Assembly: GCA_016256075.1 (NCBI GenBank)
Contig: SDVU01000291.1
Span: 1-15,792 of the forward strand
From: Dictyocoela muelleri
Taxonomy: Eukaryota > Microsporidia
DNA length: 15,792 bases
Direction of reading: 5' to 3'
The translations under genes and the position numbers were made by a program. Positions 14,950 to 15,792 of the stretch are shown here, one piece after another (the first letter of the stretch is position 1; each line of letters starts with the position of its first letter). The notes beneath the pieces are model-generated. The model saw only the letters and a program-made list of their open reading frames with translations, made no database searches and was not told the origin of the DNA.

Positions 14950-15792
14950 CATATAAAACCTTTTGCAAACTTATAAAACCTTTTGCAAACTTAAAACCGA
15001 TTTGCAAACTTATAAAACCCATTTTGCAAATTTATTAAACCCTTATTGCAAATTTATAAACCCCATTTTGCAAACTTATGAAACCCATTTTTTATACTTA
15101 TAAAACCCTTTTTGCAAACACAAAAAACTCATATTACAAACTTATACTGGGGTTTTCAAAGTTATAGACACATTTTTCCAAAGTTATAGACCCCTTTCTG
15201 TCAAATTTATAATTTCATTTCTTTCAAAGTTATAGACCCATTTCTTTCTAAGTTATAGACAGATTTCTTTCAGACTTAACACATATTTTTATAGAGTTAT
15301 AGACTCATTTTTGCCAGAGTTATAGATGATCTGTAAAAATTCACAACGATTAACTATTTATAATTATTTATTATTCTTTATTTTTTGAGCCTTATTTTTT
15401 GAGCCTTATGTTTTTTGCCTTTTTTTTAGCCTTATTTTTTAGACTTATTTTTTACCCCATATTTTTGACCCTAAGTTTTGTATCCTTATTTTTTTGACTC
15501 TTATCCTTTTACCCTTATTATTTAACCCTTATTTTTTCATTTTTTGTTAAAAAAATGATTAAAAAAGGGTTAATAAAAGGTTAAAAAATAAGAATCAAAA
15601 AATATGAACCAAAAACTCGGGGTCGAAAAATAAGGTTCAAAAAATAGAGCTGGGCTCTTATTTTCCCCTTAAATTAAACCGGGATCTTTTTTTCCCCTTA
15701 AAAAATCATTTTTCTAAAAATTAATTTCATTGTAATAATTAATAATTATATAATAAATAACTAATAATTATGTAAAAATAATTAATAATTAT
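14950..15792. mobile_element. Foldback element 2, left arm and centre, cut by window end
   Basis: Same plan as foldback 1. It begins inside the Tc1-type gene right after its C-terminal coding (LQLFSY). Block 1 (about 14953-15146) has about nine 20-22 bp units of tataaaacccattttgcaaac type. Block 2 (about 15150-15320) has units of agttatagacccatttctttc type, close to those of foldback 1. The link gattaactatttataatt (15348-15365) matches ttaactatttatttata of foldback 1. Block 3 (about 15375-15540) has 13-15 bp units of ccttattttttga type. The centre is near 15545-15560, after which inverted aaaataagg units start the right arm. From about 15640 the sequence is gctgggctcttattttcccc-like and then A+T-rich; the right end is outside the window, or the right arm is short. 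Confidence 0.78.
15690..15792. repeat. A+T-only low-complexity end
   Basis: Repeated ataattaataattat motifs up to the window end; nothing else visible. Confidence 0.6.

Larger units (their letters stand above)
11859..14952 (+). pseudogene. Tc1-type (DD34E) transposase gene, scattered over 3.1 kb by insertions
   Basis: A plus-strand Tc1/mariner transposase whose parts appear in order. Helix-turn-helix (11859-12070): GKLVTIYNLLDISRSTINSF, then DKRNKLSSYAKDRFR and ILPEDRSYI. Linker (12803-12880): GIEV, stop at 12815, KSTIARNLSDFHYQIKNMII. From 12960 one frame runs PISRNTQNRLGKKLYALYLT, NFFLAKC, stop at 13065, FQVSIERKKGKTILGNKSSC and RAVQTRNIYVC; this is the first catalytic block. After a 1.46-kb insertion come MEQCLYFIWKFGNRLSEINL and, in another frame, IGNTSILKTSNILDKSLQKN, then LYSPFLIPIKNLFSKCKSIV, equivalent to the family's PPYSPDLNPIEN. 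The codons at the second Asp (14762) and the Glu (14867) are 35 apart, giving the DD34E spacing of Tc1. All three acidic residues are changed: Asp to Ala (13056-13058), Asp to Gly (14762-14764), Glu to Lys (14867-14869). Confidence 0.85.

Noticed and set aside
14701-14952. Minus-strand open frame of 83 codons
   Set aside because: It is the antisense of the Tc1-type C-terminal region; the plus strand reads LYSPFLIPIKNLFSK and related motifs of that family.

Overview
The window reads as very A+T-rich eukaryotic DNA made almost entirely of decayed transposable elements; I find no intact host gene. The mixture (a Ty3/gypsy pol fossil, a FLYWCH-type Mutator-like element, a Merlin/ISXO2-type transposase and two Tc1/mariner-type transposases, in roughly 75-80% A+T background with no visible introns) fits a large, repeat-rich microsporidian genome of the Hamiltosporidium or Edhazardia kind. 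That assignment is inference; another A+T-rich invertebrate or protist genome is possible.

Layout: 1-1236, minus-strand Ty3/gypsy pol fossil running off the left edge. 1237-2866, a Mutator-like element (MULE) with about 65-bp terminal inverted repeats (TIRs) and a plus-strand FLYWCH+DDE transposase split into three frames. 2867-3697, a minus-strand Merlin-type transposase pseudogene cut by the MULE end. About 3910-4562, a minus-strand Tc1/mariner-type transposase pseudogene, with a 21-bp tandem array just upstream of its start. 4876-5380, a short TIR element with a strong central hairpin. 5644-5976, a relatively G+C-rich open frame of unknown status. 6695-7207, a TIR element with 186-bp arms holding 19-bp tandem units. 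8047-8947, a TIR element with G+C-rich ends and a 20-bp minisatellite. 9129-11153, a 2-kb element flanked by TA with mariner-like ends. About 11859-14952, a plus-strand Tc1-type DD34E transposase gene spread over 3.1 kb because other elements lie in it. 14950-end, a second foldback element that runs off the right edge.

The main hidden object is the Tc1-type gene on the plus strand. Its helix-turn-helix region, linker, first catalytic block, second catalytic block and the YSPFLIPIKNLF block can be followed in order. It is interrupted by a MULE-like piece (12074-12728), a 79-bp tandem duplication, a 1.46-kb foldback element (13212-14673) and the start of a second foldback element. All three catalytic acidic positions are replaced.

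The most unusual theme is structural. Several unrelated TIR or foldback elements carry their own family-specific arrays of 13-23 bp tandem units in or near their arms, and the two foldback elements share a modular plan of repeat blocks. These look like a group of non-autonomous elements that a protein-based annotation would miss.
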